A program made the position numbers and the translations under genes. A model generated the notes under the pieces. The model had not been told where the DNA came from. It ran no database searches and saw nothing but the letters and a program-made list of their open reading frames with translations. From CAZCTO01 sp964501725 (GTDB taxonomy: Bacteria; Bacillota; Clostridia; Saccharofermentanales; Saccharofermentanaceae), in the NCBI GenBank assembly GCA_964501725.1, contig CAZCTO010000002.1, forward strand, positions 62,001 to 126,000: 64,000 nucleotides of DNA, given 5' to 3'. Of the stretch, positions 18,135-26,351 are shown piece after piece. Every line of letters begins with the position of its first letter. Position 1 is the stretch's first letter.

Positions 18135-19334
18135 TTACTCCACAAGAACAGGTGAAAAGGATTCCCGAACGGGGAGTCCCCACCGGTTCAGCGCGTCCAT
18201 AAAGGGGTCCGGGTCAAATTCTTCGATATTATGAACGCCGGGGCGATCCCAGGTCTTATTCATAATCATCATGGCACCGATCATCGCCGGAACACCGGTG
18301 GTGTATGAAATTGCCTGGGATCCAACCTCCCGGAAACACTCTTGATGATCGCATACGTTATAAAGATAATAGGTTTTCTCCTTGCCGTCCTTGATGCCCT
18401 TGAAAATACACCCGATATTGGTTTTGCCGACCGTTCGCGGGCCCAGAGACGCCGGATCAGGAAGAAGAGCTTTTAAGAACTGCAGCGGAACAATTTCACG
18501 CCCTTCGTAGATAACGGGTTCAATTGAGGTCATTCCGACATTTTCAAGACATTTCAAGTGAGTCAGATAGCTTTGTCCGAACGTCATAAAGAAGCGAATG
18601 CGCCGAAGCCCCGGGATGTTTTTGACCAGTGACTCCAGTTCTTCGTGATGCAGCAGGTACATATCTTTAGGCCCGATTTCGGCAAAGTCATATACACGCT
18701 TGATTTCCATCGGCTCGGTTTCGATCCATGATCCGTTTTCCCAATAGCTGCCCTTAGCAGTGACCTCGCGTATATTGATTTCAGGATTGAAATTGGTCGC
18801 AAACGGGTATCCGTGATCTCCTGCGTTGGCATCCAGAATATCCATCTCATTAATTTCATCGAAGTGATGCTTCAGCGCATATGCGGCAAAGACACCGGTC
18901 ACGCCGGGATCAAAACCGCTTCCGAGCAGCGCCGTAATTCCTGCCTCCCGAAAACGCTGATCATACGCCCATTGCCACTTATACTCAAATTTCGCCGTAT
19001 CCAAAGGCTCATAATTGGCGGTGTCAATATAAGGTGTCCGGGTCCTGAGGCATGCTTCCATGATGGTCAGATCCTGGTAGGGAAGAGCCAGATTCAGCAC
19101 GACATCAGGACCAAAGTCTTGAATCAGAGTGACAAGCCGATCGATATCGTCCGCATCCACTTGTGCGGTTCGGATGACCGTTTTACCGCCGTCCAGTTTT
19201 TCCTTAAGCGCGTCACATTTGGATTTGGTTCGACTTGCAATCATTATCTCCTCAAAAACATCGCTGTTCTGGCAACATTTATGAATTGCGACCGAGGCGA
19301 CGCCTCCGCATCCGATAATCAATGCTTTTCCCAT
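18135..19334 (-). CDS. Carboxynorspermidine/carboxyspermidine dehydrogenase
   Basis: NADPH-dependent enzyme of 399 aa in the saccharopine-dehydrogenase-like (Lys1/LYS9) superfamily. Rossmann motif ALIIGCGGVASVAIHKC at the N-terminus; SGFDPGVTGVFAAYALKHHFDE is the conserved mid-domain segment. It reductively condenses putrescine with aspartate semialdehyde to carboxyspermidine, the substrate of the nspC product. GTG 19337 and ATG 19334 are adjacent; AAGGAG in the end of speB serves either, and I give the ATG. It follows speB by 3 nt. Confidence 0.9.
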   Translation of the reverse strand: MGKALIIGCGGVASVAIHKCCQNSDVFEEIMIASRTKSKCDALKEKLDGGKTVIRTAQVDADDIDRLVTLIQDFGPDVVLNLALPYQDLTIMEACLRTRTPYIDTANYEPLDTAKFEYKWQWAYDQRFREAGITALLGSGFDPGVTGVFAAYALKHHFDEINEMDILDANAGDHGYPFATNFNPEINIREVTAKGSYWENGSWIETEPMEIKRVYDFAEIGPKDMYLLHHEELESLVKNIPGLRRIRFFMTFGQSYLTHLKCLENVGMTSIEPVIYEGREIVPLQFLKALLPDPASLGPRTVGKTNIGCIFKGIKDGKEKTYYLYNVCDHQECFREVGSQAISYTTGVPAMIGAMMIMNKTWDRPGVHNIEEFDPDPFMDALNRWGLPVRESFSPVLVE

Positions 19335-19337
19335 CAC

Positions 19338-20213
19338 TCAATCCTCCTTCGGGCGCGATTTCAACCATGTCAACATCAGTTCACGGAAAATCTTGTCGGC
19401 TGTGACCGTCGATATTCCGCTCGGGTCACAGGGCGGAGAAAGTTCGCACAGATCCATTCCGACAATATCCAAACCTTCCATCAAATGCACCGCACGCAGC
19501 AGTACATCAAAAGATACGCCGCCGGCTTCCGGAGTTCCCGTCCCGGGGAAGACCGAAGGATCCAGCACATCCAAATCAATTGTCACGTAAACAGGGACGC
19601 CGGAGAGCTTCTGAATCGTATCCGCAAGGCCTTCGAAATCAAATCTGCGGCAGGTAGTGTGCGTTTGGGCGAACTCAAATTCATCCTGAGTGCCGGACCG
19701 AATTCCGAACTGGAAAATCCGGCCGTCGCCGACCCGTTCATGGCAACGGCGGAGAACAGTGGCATGAGAAAGTTTTTCACCGAGATAGTCATCCCTGAGA
19801 TCCGCATGCGCGTCGAAGTGAAGGATGTGAAGGTTATTGTATTTTTCTGAGATTGCGCGGATCGCACCCAAGGTAATCAGGTGTTCGCCCCCGAGAAGAA
19901 CGGGGACCTTGCGGTCTGACAATACGTTGCGGACTGCTTTTTCAATGACCGGGAGAACACTTTGCGGGTCGTCTTCAGAAAACTTGAGATCACCGGAGTC
20001 AAATACCGGAGCCCCCTCAATGTCACGGTTCAGATACGGACTGAAACTCTCCAGTCCATAGCTCTCGTTTCGCATCGCTTCGGGACCGAAGCGGGTTCCT
20101 TTTCGATAGGAGGCTGTTCCGTCATACGGAACGCCGATCACAACCGCACGTGCATCCGCATACGAACAGTCAAGATCAAAAAGCAGCGGAGTCCCGTTCA
20201 CGGAGTCAGTCAT
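19338..20213 (-). CDS. speB: Agmatinase
   Basis: Ureohydrolase of 291 aa that hydrolyses agmatine to putrescine and urea. The binuclear Mn site is complete: GGEHLITLGA (His ligand), HFDAHADLRDDYLG (Asp-His-Asp cluster) and TIDLDVLDPSVFPGTGTPE (two Asp). Together with speA upstream it forms the arginine to agmatine to putrescine route. Its ATG overlaps the speE stop codon (ATGA), so translation is coupled. Assigned as agmatinase rather than arginase because of the speA context. Confidence 0.94.
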   Translation of the reverse strand: MTDSVNGTPLLFDLDCSYADARAVVIGVPYDGTASYRKGTRFGPEAMRNESYGLESFSPYLNRDIEGAPVFDSGDLKFSEDDPQSVLPVIEKAVRNVLSDRKVPVLLGGEHLITLGAIRAISEKYNNLHILHFDAHADLRDDYLGEKLSHATVLRRCHERVGDGRIFQFGIRSGTQDEFEFAQTHTTCRRFDFEGLADTIQKLSGVPVYVTIDLDVLDPSVFPGTGTPEAGGVSFDVLLRAVHLMEGLDIVGMDLCELSPPCDPSGISTVTADKIFRELMLTWLKSRPKED

Positions 20214-21094
20214 TTCGATGGTTCTCCTTCTGTGACATCCACCAGTTCAACATGCTCAAGAAGCTCTTGAACGTAATTGGGGAGAGCAAAAGCGCCGCGG
20301 TGCAGATTGGTATTGTAATATTTCGTTTGAATCCCGAGACTCTTCCAATCCTTCGCGCGCAGATCACTTACGGGGTGATATTTGTTGGAGGCAAATCCAA
20401 AGAGCCAATGCCCGGATGGATAGGTCGGAATGTGTGCCTGATATACACGGGACATGCGGAAAGACTCCACAATTCTTTTGTGTGCCCGTTGCATGGCAAC
20501 TGCTTCATATGAGTAGAACGGACTCTCGTGTTGGTTGACCATGATACCGTCACTGCGTAAACAATGGCAACAGTTACCGTAAAACTCCCTTGTAAACAGC
20601 CCCTCTCCCGGGCCAAAAGGATCTGTCGAGTCGACAATAATCAGATCATATGCATCCTCGTGATGCCGTACAAACTTGAGTCCGTCCTGAATATGCACAT
20701 TAACACGAGGATCAGAAAAGCCGCATGACGTTGAAGGAAGATATTTCCGGCTGACTTCGATAACTTCTTTATCGATCTCCACCAGATCGATCGATCGGAT
20801 GGTATCATACTTGGAAAGTTCCCGAAGAACTCCTCCGTCGCCGCCGCCAATCACCAGCACGTCACGTACGCAGGGATGAACGGCCATGGGGACATGAACG
20901 ATCATCTCATGATATATGAATTCATCCTTTTCCGTCAGCATCAACACACCGTCAAGGGTAAGAAAACGACCCAATTCAGGCGATTCGAACACATCAATCT
21001 GCTGAAAAGCGCTTTTACCGGAATAAAGTTGCCGATCTGCTTTAATAGAGAGTTTGATACCGGGCGTATGAAATTCAGAAAACCAAAGATCCAT
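20210..21094 (-). CDS. speE: Spermidine synthase (aminopropyltransferase)
   Basis: Polyamine aminopropyltransferase of 294 aa using decarboxylated SAM and putrescine. Motifs: LVIGGGDGGVLRELSKYD (dcSAM site), VEIDKEVIEVSRKYLP, DGLKFV and DSTDPFGPGEGLFTREFY (catalytic Asp and putrescine site). The start at 21094 follows AAGGAG by 5 nt; a longer frame runs back into speA without a site. It lies 14 nt after speA. Needs speD, the first gene of the operon, for its co-substrate. Confidence 0.94.
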   Translation of the reverse strand: MDLWFSEFHTPGIKLSIKADRQLYSGKSAFQQIDVFESPELGRFLTLDGVLMLTEKDEFIYHEMIVHVPMAVHPCVRDVLVIGGGDGGVLRELSKYDTIRSIDLVEIDKEVIEVSRKYLPSTSCGFSDPRVNVHIQDGLKFVRHHEDAYDLIIVDSTDPFGPGEGLFTREFYGNCCHCLRSDGIMVNQHESPFYSYEAVAMQRAHKRIVESFRMSRVYQAHIPTYPSGHWLFGFASNKYHPVSDLRAKDWKSLGIQTKYYNTNLHRGAFALPNYVQELLEHVELVDVTEGEPSK

Positions 21095-21108
21095 AGTATC
21101 TCCTTGTA

Positions 21109-22572
21109 TTATTGATTCGTGCTTGGGATGACAACGCGCAGCATCGCCGCCGAAGGATCTTCCATCCCGATCAAAAAGCAACCCTTTTCTTTCGAGTAAC
21201 GAATATAGTCAGCGATTTCGGAGGTAATCATCTCGCCGGGCGACAAAATCGGTATGCCGGGTGGGTAGCACATGACAAACTCGCTGCAGACATGCCCGAT
21301 ACTTTTTTCAAGCGGCAGAGATTCATTCCGGGAATAAAACGCGGTGCGAGGTGTCATTTTCACATTTGGCTCAATGTAATCGTTGTCCATCATTCCGGCA
21401 CTGCTACGACGGTGACGGCGACGAATCTCCGTAAGCGCGCCTACGAGACGCTCGATGTCGAGTAGTCTGTCTCCCGCTGACAGATAAGCTAAACAGTTGC
21501 TCAAATCACCGAACTCGATTTGAATATCGTATTCGTCACGCAACAGGTCAAACACCTCAATCCCGGCAAGTCCGATATCACGCGTGTTGAAACACAGTTT
21601 TGTCATGTCGAAATCAAAGACAGTATCACCGTTAATCAAATCGCTTGAAAACGCATAATAATCACCGATTCGATTGATTTCCTGCCGGGCATATTCGGCC
21701 ATTTCGACCACTTTTTCGTTAATTTCACTGCCGTGCAGGGCAAGGTTTTTTCGAGAGAGATCAAGACTGGACAGAAGAAGATAGGAACCGCTGGTGGTCT
21801 GAGTCAGATTGATGGTCTGGCGCACATGTGCGACATTGACCCGCGGCCCGCAAACAAGGAAAGAGCTTTGTGTCAGCGAACCGCCCGACTTATGCATGCT
21901 AACGGAAGCCATGTCCGCATCTGCCTGCATCGCAGACAGCGGCAGCAGGTCCGAAAACCCGAAATGAGTCCCGTGAGCCTCGTCAGCAAGCACGAACATG
22001 CCTCTTTCATGAGCCGCCGCCGAAATCGCCTTGAGGTCTGAGCAGATACCGTAATAGGTCGGATTGTTGACAAAAACAGCTTTGGCGTCCGGATGGCGGT
22101 CCATTGCGGCAATTACGTCGCTGAGCCGCATCCCCAGTGCAATACCCAGCCGACTGTCCGTTCCCGGGTTCACATAGACAGGAATCGCGCCGGAAAGGAT
22201 CAGTGCATTGATAACACTGCGGTGAACATTACGGGGCAGGATAATTTTTTCGTCCTGCTTACATGTGGACATAATCATAGCCTGAACGGCCGAGGTGGTT
22301 CCGTTGACCATAAAGAACGCGTGCGCCGCCCCGAAGGCGTCCGCCGCTAAAATCTCAGCCTCGCGAATTACGGAAACCGGATTACACAGGCTGTCGACCG
22401 ACTTCATCGAATTGACATCGAGCTTCATGCATTTCTCGCCGAGAAATTGAGTCAACTCTGCATTGCCGTGACCGCGCTTGTGTCCGGGTACGTCAAAAGG
22501 GACTACGCGCATCGAAGTAAATTCGGTAAGTGCTTCCGCGATGGGTGCTCTGTTCTGATCCGAATTACTCAT
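21109..22572 (-). CDS. speA: Arginine decarboxylase (fold I, Orn/Lys/Arg family)
   Basis: PLP-dependent decarboxylase of 488 aa of the short Gram-positive (SpeA/YaaO) type. The PLP lysine is in SVSMHKSGGSLTQSS, preceded by VLADEAHGTHFGFSD (cofactor ring Asp). Context with speB suggests arginine decarboxylation to agmatine rather than lysine or ornithine. The start at 22572 follows GAGGGG by 7 nt and overlaps the end of speD by 8 nt. Cytoplasmic enzyme. Confidence 0.9.
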   Translation of the reverse strand: MSNSDQNRAPIAEALTEFTSMRVVPFDVPGHKRGHGNAELTQFLGEKCMKLDVNSMKSVDSLCNPVSVIREAEILAADAFGAAHAFFMVNGTTSAVQAMIMSTCKQDEKIILPRNVHRSVINALILSGAIPVYVNPGTDSRLGIALGMRLSDVIAAMDRHPDAKAVFVNNPTYYGICSDLKAISAAAHERGMFVLADEAHGTHFGFSDLLPLSAMQADADMASVSMHKSGGSLTQSSFLVCGPRVNVAHVRQTINLTQTTSGSYLLLSSLDLSRKNLALHGSEINEKVVEMAEYARQEINRIGDYYAFSSDLINGDTVFDFDMTKLCFNTRDIGLAGIEVFDLLRDEYDIQIEFGDLSNCLAYLSAGDRLLDIERLVGALTEIRRRHRRSSAGMMDNDYIEPNVKMTPRTAFYSRNESLPLEKSIGHVCSEFVMCYPPGIPILSPGEMITSEIADYIRYSKEKGCFLIGMEDPSAAMLRVVIPSTNQ

Positions 22573-23353
22573 GTTTTTGCCCCTCGTTGTATACGTTTGT
22601 TCCGGAAAACACCTCAATCATTTCCTGACGAAGATTCGTCGTGATCTCAAGTCTTTTCTTCGGGGGAATCTCGTTCACATCCGTCTTGAATAAATAGTTT
22701 TGAAGAGCTACTTCCTTGATCAGCATCTTTGTGTGGTAGAGATTTGCCTGATAGACATTGATGTCGATCGCATCGTAGCGTTCAAGCGTTTTTGCATCGA
22801 TATAATCCTGAATGGAAACGACACTTCTGTCCGAAAACAACTTCTTTCCGTTAACGTCACGAGTAAAACCGCGAACCCGATAATCCATTGTGATAATGTC
22901 GGAACTAAAACTCCCGATCAGATAATCCAAGGTCGACAACGGCGATATTTCGCCGCAGGTCGCGACATCGATGTCTACACGAAAAGTAGCGATCGCGGTC
23001 TCAGGATGGAATTCCGGGTAAGTATGTACGGTGACATGACTCTTATCGAGGTGTCCGACAAGCGCGTTCCCTTCGATATGAGGAATCATGGATTCCTCGG
23101 CAATCAGAAATGTGACACTGGCGCCTTGAGGATCATAATCCTGTTTGGATATACTCAGGACTTGAGCGCCGATCATTTCCGTCAGAGTCGTCATGATATT
23201 CGTCAGACGATCTGAGTTGTATTGCTCGTCAATATAAGCAATGTATTCACGTTGCTCCCGTTCGGTTTTGGCATAGCAAACGTCATAGATATTAAAACTC
23301 AGAGACTTGGTCAGGTTGTTAAATCCATAGAGTTTGAGCTTTTCGTGTGTCAT
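22565..23353 (-). CDS. speD: S-adenosylmethionine decarboxylase proenzyme
   Basis: Pyruvoyl enzyme of 262 aa, length of the E. coli-type (class 1) SpeD rather than the 120-aa Bacillus type. The self-cleavage site is LDKSHVTVHTYPE near residue 112, where the Ser becomes the pyruvoyl group; the catalytic Cys lies in DVATCGEISPLSTLDYLIGS. It makes decarboxylated SAM for SpeE. The start has AAAGGAG 6-7 nt upstream. First gene of the operon, 39 nt downstream of an intrinsic terminator that sits inside its leader. Confidence 0.94.
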   Translation of the reverse strand: MTHEKLKLYGFNNLTKSLSFNIYDVCYAKTEREQREYIAYIDEQYNSDRLTNIMTTLTEMIGAQVLSISKQDYDPQGASVTFLIAEESMIPHIEGNALVGHLDKSHVTVHTYPEFHPETAIATFRVDIDVATCGEISPLSTLDYLIGSFSSDIITMDYRVRGFTRDVNGKKLFSDRSVVSIQDYIDAKTLERYDAIDINVYQANLYHTKMLIKEVALQNYLFKTDVNEIPPKKRLEITTNLRQEMIEVFSGTNVYNEGQKHE

Positions 23354-23391
23354 AGCAGTCTCCTTTGACTCCTCCGGAATGTCCCGATCAT

Positions 23392-23427
23392 AAAAAACGC
23401 CCGTTGCCTAAATGTTGCGGCAACGGG
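23392..23427 (-). terminator. Intrinsic terminator inside the speD leader
   Basis: Minus strand: 9-bp stem CCCGTTGCC / GGCAACGGG, 10-nt loop, then CG and TTTTTT. It lies between the leader and the speD ribosome binding site, so transcription must pass it to reach the polyamine genes. Confidence 0.85.
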
Positions 23428-23762
23428 ATCTTGGATCATCAATATGTTGTCGACAGGAAAGAGAGGCCAACGCCCGATACTTCCCATGCGAACAGCTGTC
23501 AGAGTCGATACAGACTTACGCCTACACACTCTTATTGAAAATTCACAAGTCATGTTGCACCGCAAGGCACAATGGTTATAAAGTAACCAACTCATAAATT
23601 TGGGCTTTGAACCCAATCAATAATGCAACGAAAGTTGCCGTCGGCGTTTGACCCGGCTGTCCGTGTGGCCTCTTCACCTGTCAGAAATCCGTTTCGAATC
23701 CGGTCAGGCGGTCAAAAGAGAACGTCCGCTGGTTTCTGCCAAATGCAGAAAGTAGCGAACGT
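23392..23762 (-). ncRNA. Structured 5' leader or small RNA upstream of speD
   Basis: About 370 nt between a near-consensus promoter and an intrinsic terminator. Predicted helices by eye, 5' to 3' on the minus strand: a long interrupted hairpin at 23764-23720; a 7-bp closing stem TTTGACC/GGTCAAA (23716-23710 with 23653-23647) around a branched region; hairpins at 23638-23625, 23616-23600, 23589-23573 and 23572-23555. In the last, two base pairs are G-U only if the minus strand is transcribed; on the other strand they are mismatches. This is either a riboswitch/attenuator for the polyamine operon or an independent small RNA. It matches no riboswitch I know (SAM boxes and T-box were looked for). 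Confidence 0.6.
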
Positions 23763-23766
23763 TCAA

Positions 23767-23795
23767 AACATATCACGGATTAGGTGTCATGTCAA
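23767..23795 (-). promoter_or_regulatory. Promoter of the speD leader and polyamine operon
   Basis: Minus strand TTGACA (23790-23795), 17-nt spacer, TATGTT (23767-23772), directly after the serpin stop codon. Transcription should start near 23760. Confidence 0.8.
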
Positions 23796-23805
23796 TATTT
23801 TGATG

Positions 23806-25095
23806 TTACGGATTTGCCGTTATACCTGTAAACAAAACCGTGTTATCGGTCGTGTCATAAAGGGCGAAGATAAACGGACGGTCCGCACAGAAAACGATTT
23901 CTTCCGGCGGATCAACCGGCATCGCGGTTGCCTCCGCAACAACGACCGTAACCGCTGCGGCTTCCGCGCCTTTTTCATCAACTTTGATGTAGGTTTTGTG
24001 GATAATGTCCGAGATAAACAAATCATTAATGTCTCCGGTCATCGCATCGAATTCGGCGTCCGCAGCAAAAGCCTGAGTCATTCCGCGACTTGCCATTAAG
24101 TCGGCAACCGAGGTTCCGTATTCAAATTCGAATTTGGGCAGGCTAATAACCACTTCCTCACCGCTTGCTCCTGCGATGATTGCGGAAAACCCGTCCTCGG
24201 TCAGTTCCTTCAATACGTCTTCCATGCTTACATCAAGCTTCGGAAGAACAAACGCCATTGCAAAAGGGCCTTCCTCTCCCGAATCCCCGGCGAAAGGAAC
24301 CGAGATTATCTGGTAAGTTGATCCCTCCGCATAAATTACATCCCGCTTGTCATGCATGAACGGGACCTCGCTCTTGCCGGAAGTGCCGTAAAATGTATCG
24401 TCATATGTATTCGATTCCGAAAAAGGCACAGCCCAGTTACCGAGATAATACAGTGCGTTGACAAGAACAAGGCGCGTGTCTGTCGATAGAGGTTCGGCCA
24501 GCACTTCCGGTATCTTGCCGTGTGTTTTTTCATCCACCCATTGATTAATTGCATCGGTCGCGTCTTTGGCTGCTTGACGATAATCAACAGTGAAAAAGTC
24601 AGCCATGAAGTTATCGGCACAGATATCCAGATAGTCCTGATCAAAACCGTAATCTTTCTGTGGCCAAAGTGAATTTGCGGTTTCCATTCCGTTAATGTTT
24701 GTGCGCCACATAAGTTGCGCGGCCGACTTTAGAATCTCTTCATCGGAAACTCCGGACATGCAAAGCGCTTCCAGCATTTCTTCTCTGGTCTCGTCAATTG
24801 CCCCTTCGGCAGTCATCAGAAGAGCCAGTTCAAGACTGGCCGGAGAAACGGCAATATTTTCATCGGAGTAGAGATCGTTCAGAACTTCAAAACCATATTG
24901 GTTCATTCCGTCGGTGAACTCATTTGAGAATGGAGTTATATCCTGCTTGGTCAGCTTTGCCTCGTTGGCAACGTCGACGCCTTTGATGTCCGTGTTTTTC
25001 TTGCTTCGAATCGTAAAACCGTTACACGCGGTGAGCGAAAAACAGATGGATGAAACAAGAATGAGGGAGAGAAATTTGCTTGCGGTGATCTTCAT
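23806..25095 (-). CDS. Serpin-family protease inhibitor, lipoprotein
   Basis: Serpin of 429 aa. Signal peptide with lipobox SLTAC puts it on the outer face of the membrane. The serpin core is complete from NQYGFEVLNDLYSDENIAVS to the C-terminal PFIFALYDTTDNTVLFTG. The hinge of the reactive-centre loop, EKGAEAAAVTVVVAEATAMP (residues 374-393), has the small residues required for loop insertion, so it should be inhibitory. Counting 17 residues from the hinge Glu gives Thr390-Ala391 as P1-P1', which points to elastase- or subtilisin-like targets; this count is an inference. The start at 25095 has GAAAGGAG 10 nt upstream. Gut bacterial serpins (Bifidobacterium, Eubacterium siraeum siropins) are known relatives. 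Confidence 0.92.
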   Translation of the reverse strand: MKITASKFLSLILVSSICFSLTACNGFTIRSKKNTDIKGVDVANEAKLTKQDITPFSNEFTDGMNQYGFEVLNDLYSDENIAVSPASLELALLMTAEGAIDETREEMLEALCMSGVSDEEILKSAAQLMWRTNINGMETANSLWPQKDYGFDQDYLDICADNFMADFFTVDYRQAAKDATDAINQWVDEKTHGKIPEVLAEPLSTDTRLVLVNALYYLGNWAVPFSESNTYDDTFYGTSGKSEVPFMHDKRDVIYAEGSTYQIISVPFAGDSGEEGPFAMAFVLPKLDVSMEDVLKELTEDGFSAIIAGASGEEVVISLPKFEFEYGTSVADLMASRGMTQAFAADAEFDAMTGDINDLFISDIIHKTYIKVDEKGAEAAAVTVVVAEATAMPVDPPEEIVFCADRPFIFALYDTTDNTVLFTGITANP

Positions 25096-25363
25096 AATTG
25101 ATCGACTCCTTTCGGGGGAAGAATCCTTGTTGAATGAATAGATAAACACAGTACGGGTTCTTCACACCAATAAGACGAGTGGCAGCGGCAGATCGTTTCA
25201 TGCTGATCAATCCAAAATTTCAGGCTGTCGAATTGACTTAATATCAGCTGTAGAATATCATTTTTATTGACAGGATAATATACTGCGGTTTCGAATCTTC
25301 CGGATCATCTGTTCAGTTCGATTCTGCTTTTGTGATTGCTCTTCGAATGCGGAGGATAATTCT

Positions 25364-26227
25364 ATGAAAATTCTTGTCATCGGCGGAACCCGGTTTATCG
25401 GCATACACCTTGTCAATGAATTGCTGTCAAAGGGGCACGAGGTGACCATTGCGACCCGCGGCCTCACTCCGGATGTTTTCGGAGACGGCGTGAGCCGGAT
25501 TCAATTTGACAGAACCGACCGAAAAAGTGTTGAAGCTTCATTGGCGAACACCTTATTTGATGTTGTTTACGATAATATTAACTATTCTCCGACAGATACG
25601 GAAAACGTACTGGACTTTATTAAAACCGATCGCTATATATTAACCTCATCAGCCGCGGTTTACTCGGGCGGCATCAATCTCCGGGAAGAGAATTTTAATC
25701 CATACCAATATCTGATCCGGATGGGCAGAAGAGATGATTTTAGTTATAACGAAGGTAAACGCCTTTGCGAGAGCGTGCTATTCCAAAATTACAAAATCAA
25801 TGCGATTGCCGTTCGTTTCCCGGTTGTAATCGGAAGGGATGATTATACGCAGCGGCTTTACTCATACGTTGAGCGTACATCTCTTGGTGAGGCGATGTAT
25901 ATCGATAATCCGGATGCGCGTTTTTCGATGATCGAGTCCGCGCAGGCAGGCGCGTTTCTGGCTTTTTTGGCGGACCGAAAAGAAACCGGTCCCATTAATG
26001 CCTCCGCCCGGGGCGATATCAGCGTAATGGGAATCATTAACATGATCGAGAAAATCGTTGGTCACAAAGCCATTCTCAATAAAGATGGCAACCCGGGAGA
26101 ATTTAACGAATATTTCGATAATGTACTGGATACTTCGAAAGCGCAGGCGATGGGATTTCAGTTTGACCTGCTTAATAAAAGGCTTCGGGATTTGCTTGTT
26201 ATGTATGCAGGAGATTTTCGAAAATAA
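25364..26227 (+). CDS. NAD-dependent epimerase/dehydratase (extended SDR)
   Basis: Protein of 287 aa. N-terminal Rossmann motif KILVIGGTRFIGIHLVNELL has the GGTRFIG form found in the RNA-binding/isoflavone-reductase-like branch of atypical epimerases. The SDR catalytic pair appears as YNEGK near residue 128. It likely acts on a nucleotide sugar or similar ligand, but neighbours give no hint. ATG at 25364 follows GCGGAGGA. Divergent from the serpin gene; a hairpin at 26262-26296 follows it. Confidence 0.8.
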   Translation: MKILVIGGTRFIGIHLVNELLSKGHEVTIATRGLTPDVFGDGVSRIQFDRTDRKSVEASLANTLFDVVYDNINYSPTDTENVLDFIKTDRYILTSSAAVYSGGINLREENFNPYQYLIRMGRRDDFSYNEGKRLCESVLFQNYKINAIAVRFPVVIGRDDYTQRLYSYVERTSLGEAMYIDNPDARFSMIESAQAGAFLAFLADRKETGPINASARGDISVMGIINMIEKIVGHKAILNKDGNPGEFNEYFDNVLDTSKAQAMGFQFDLLNKRLRDLLVMYAGDFRK

Positions 26228-26261
26228 ACACGACCAAAAGGTAATTACCACGTAAGAATAC

Positions 26262-26296
26262 GAAGCCGAACGTAGAATACAGGTGCGTTCGGCTTC
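26262..26296 (+). terminator. Hairpin after the epimerase gene
   Basis: 11-bp stem GAAGCCGAACG / CGTTCGGCTTC with a 13-nt loop. The tail is ATTATGG rather than a T run, so termination may be weak. TATAAT at 26306-26311 right after it is the likely -10 box of the next gene. Confidence 0.55.
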
Positions 26297-26351
26297 ATTA
26301 TGGGATATAATACAACCATTTGAAAAGTCATTCCCGGAAGGAAGAACAACG

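Noticed and set aside
18813..19850. 345-codon plus-strand frame antisense to speB and casdh
   Set aside because: Shadow of two well-supported genes with catalytic motifs; no ribosome site.
23350..23616. 88-codon frame in the speD leader whose stop overlaps the speD start
   Set aside because: It has no ribosome binding site, unlikely composition, and runs through the terminator and hairpins; treated as chance.
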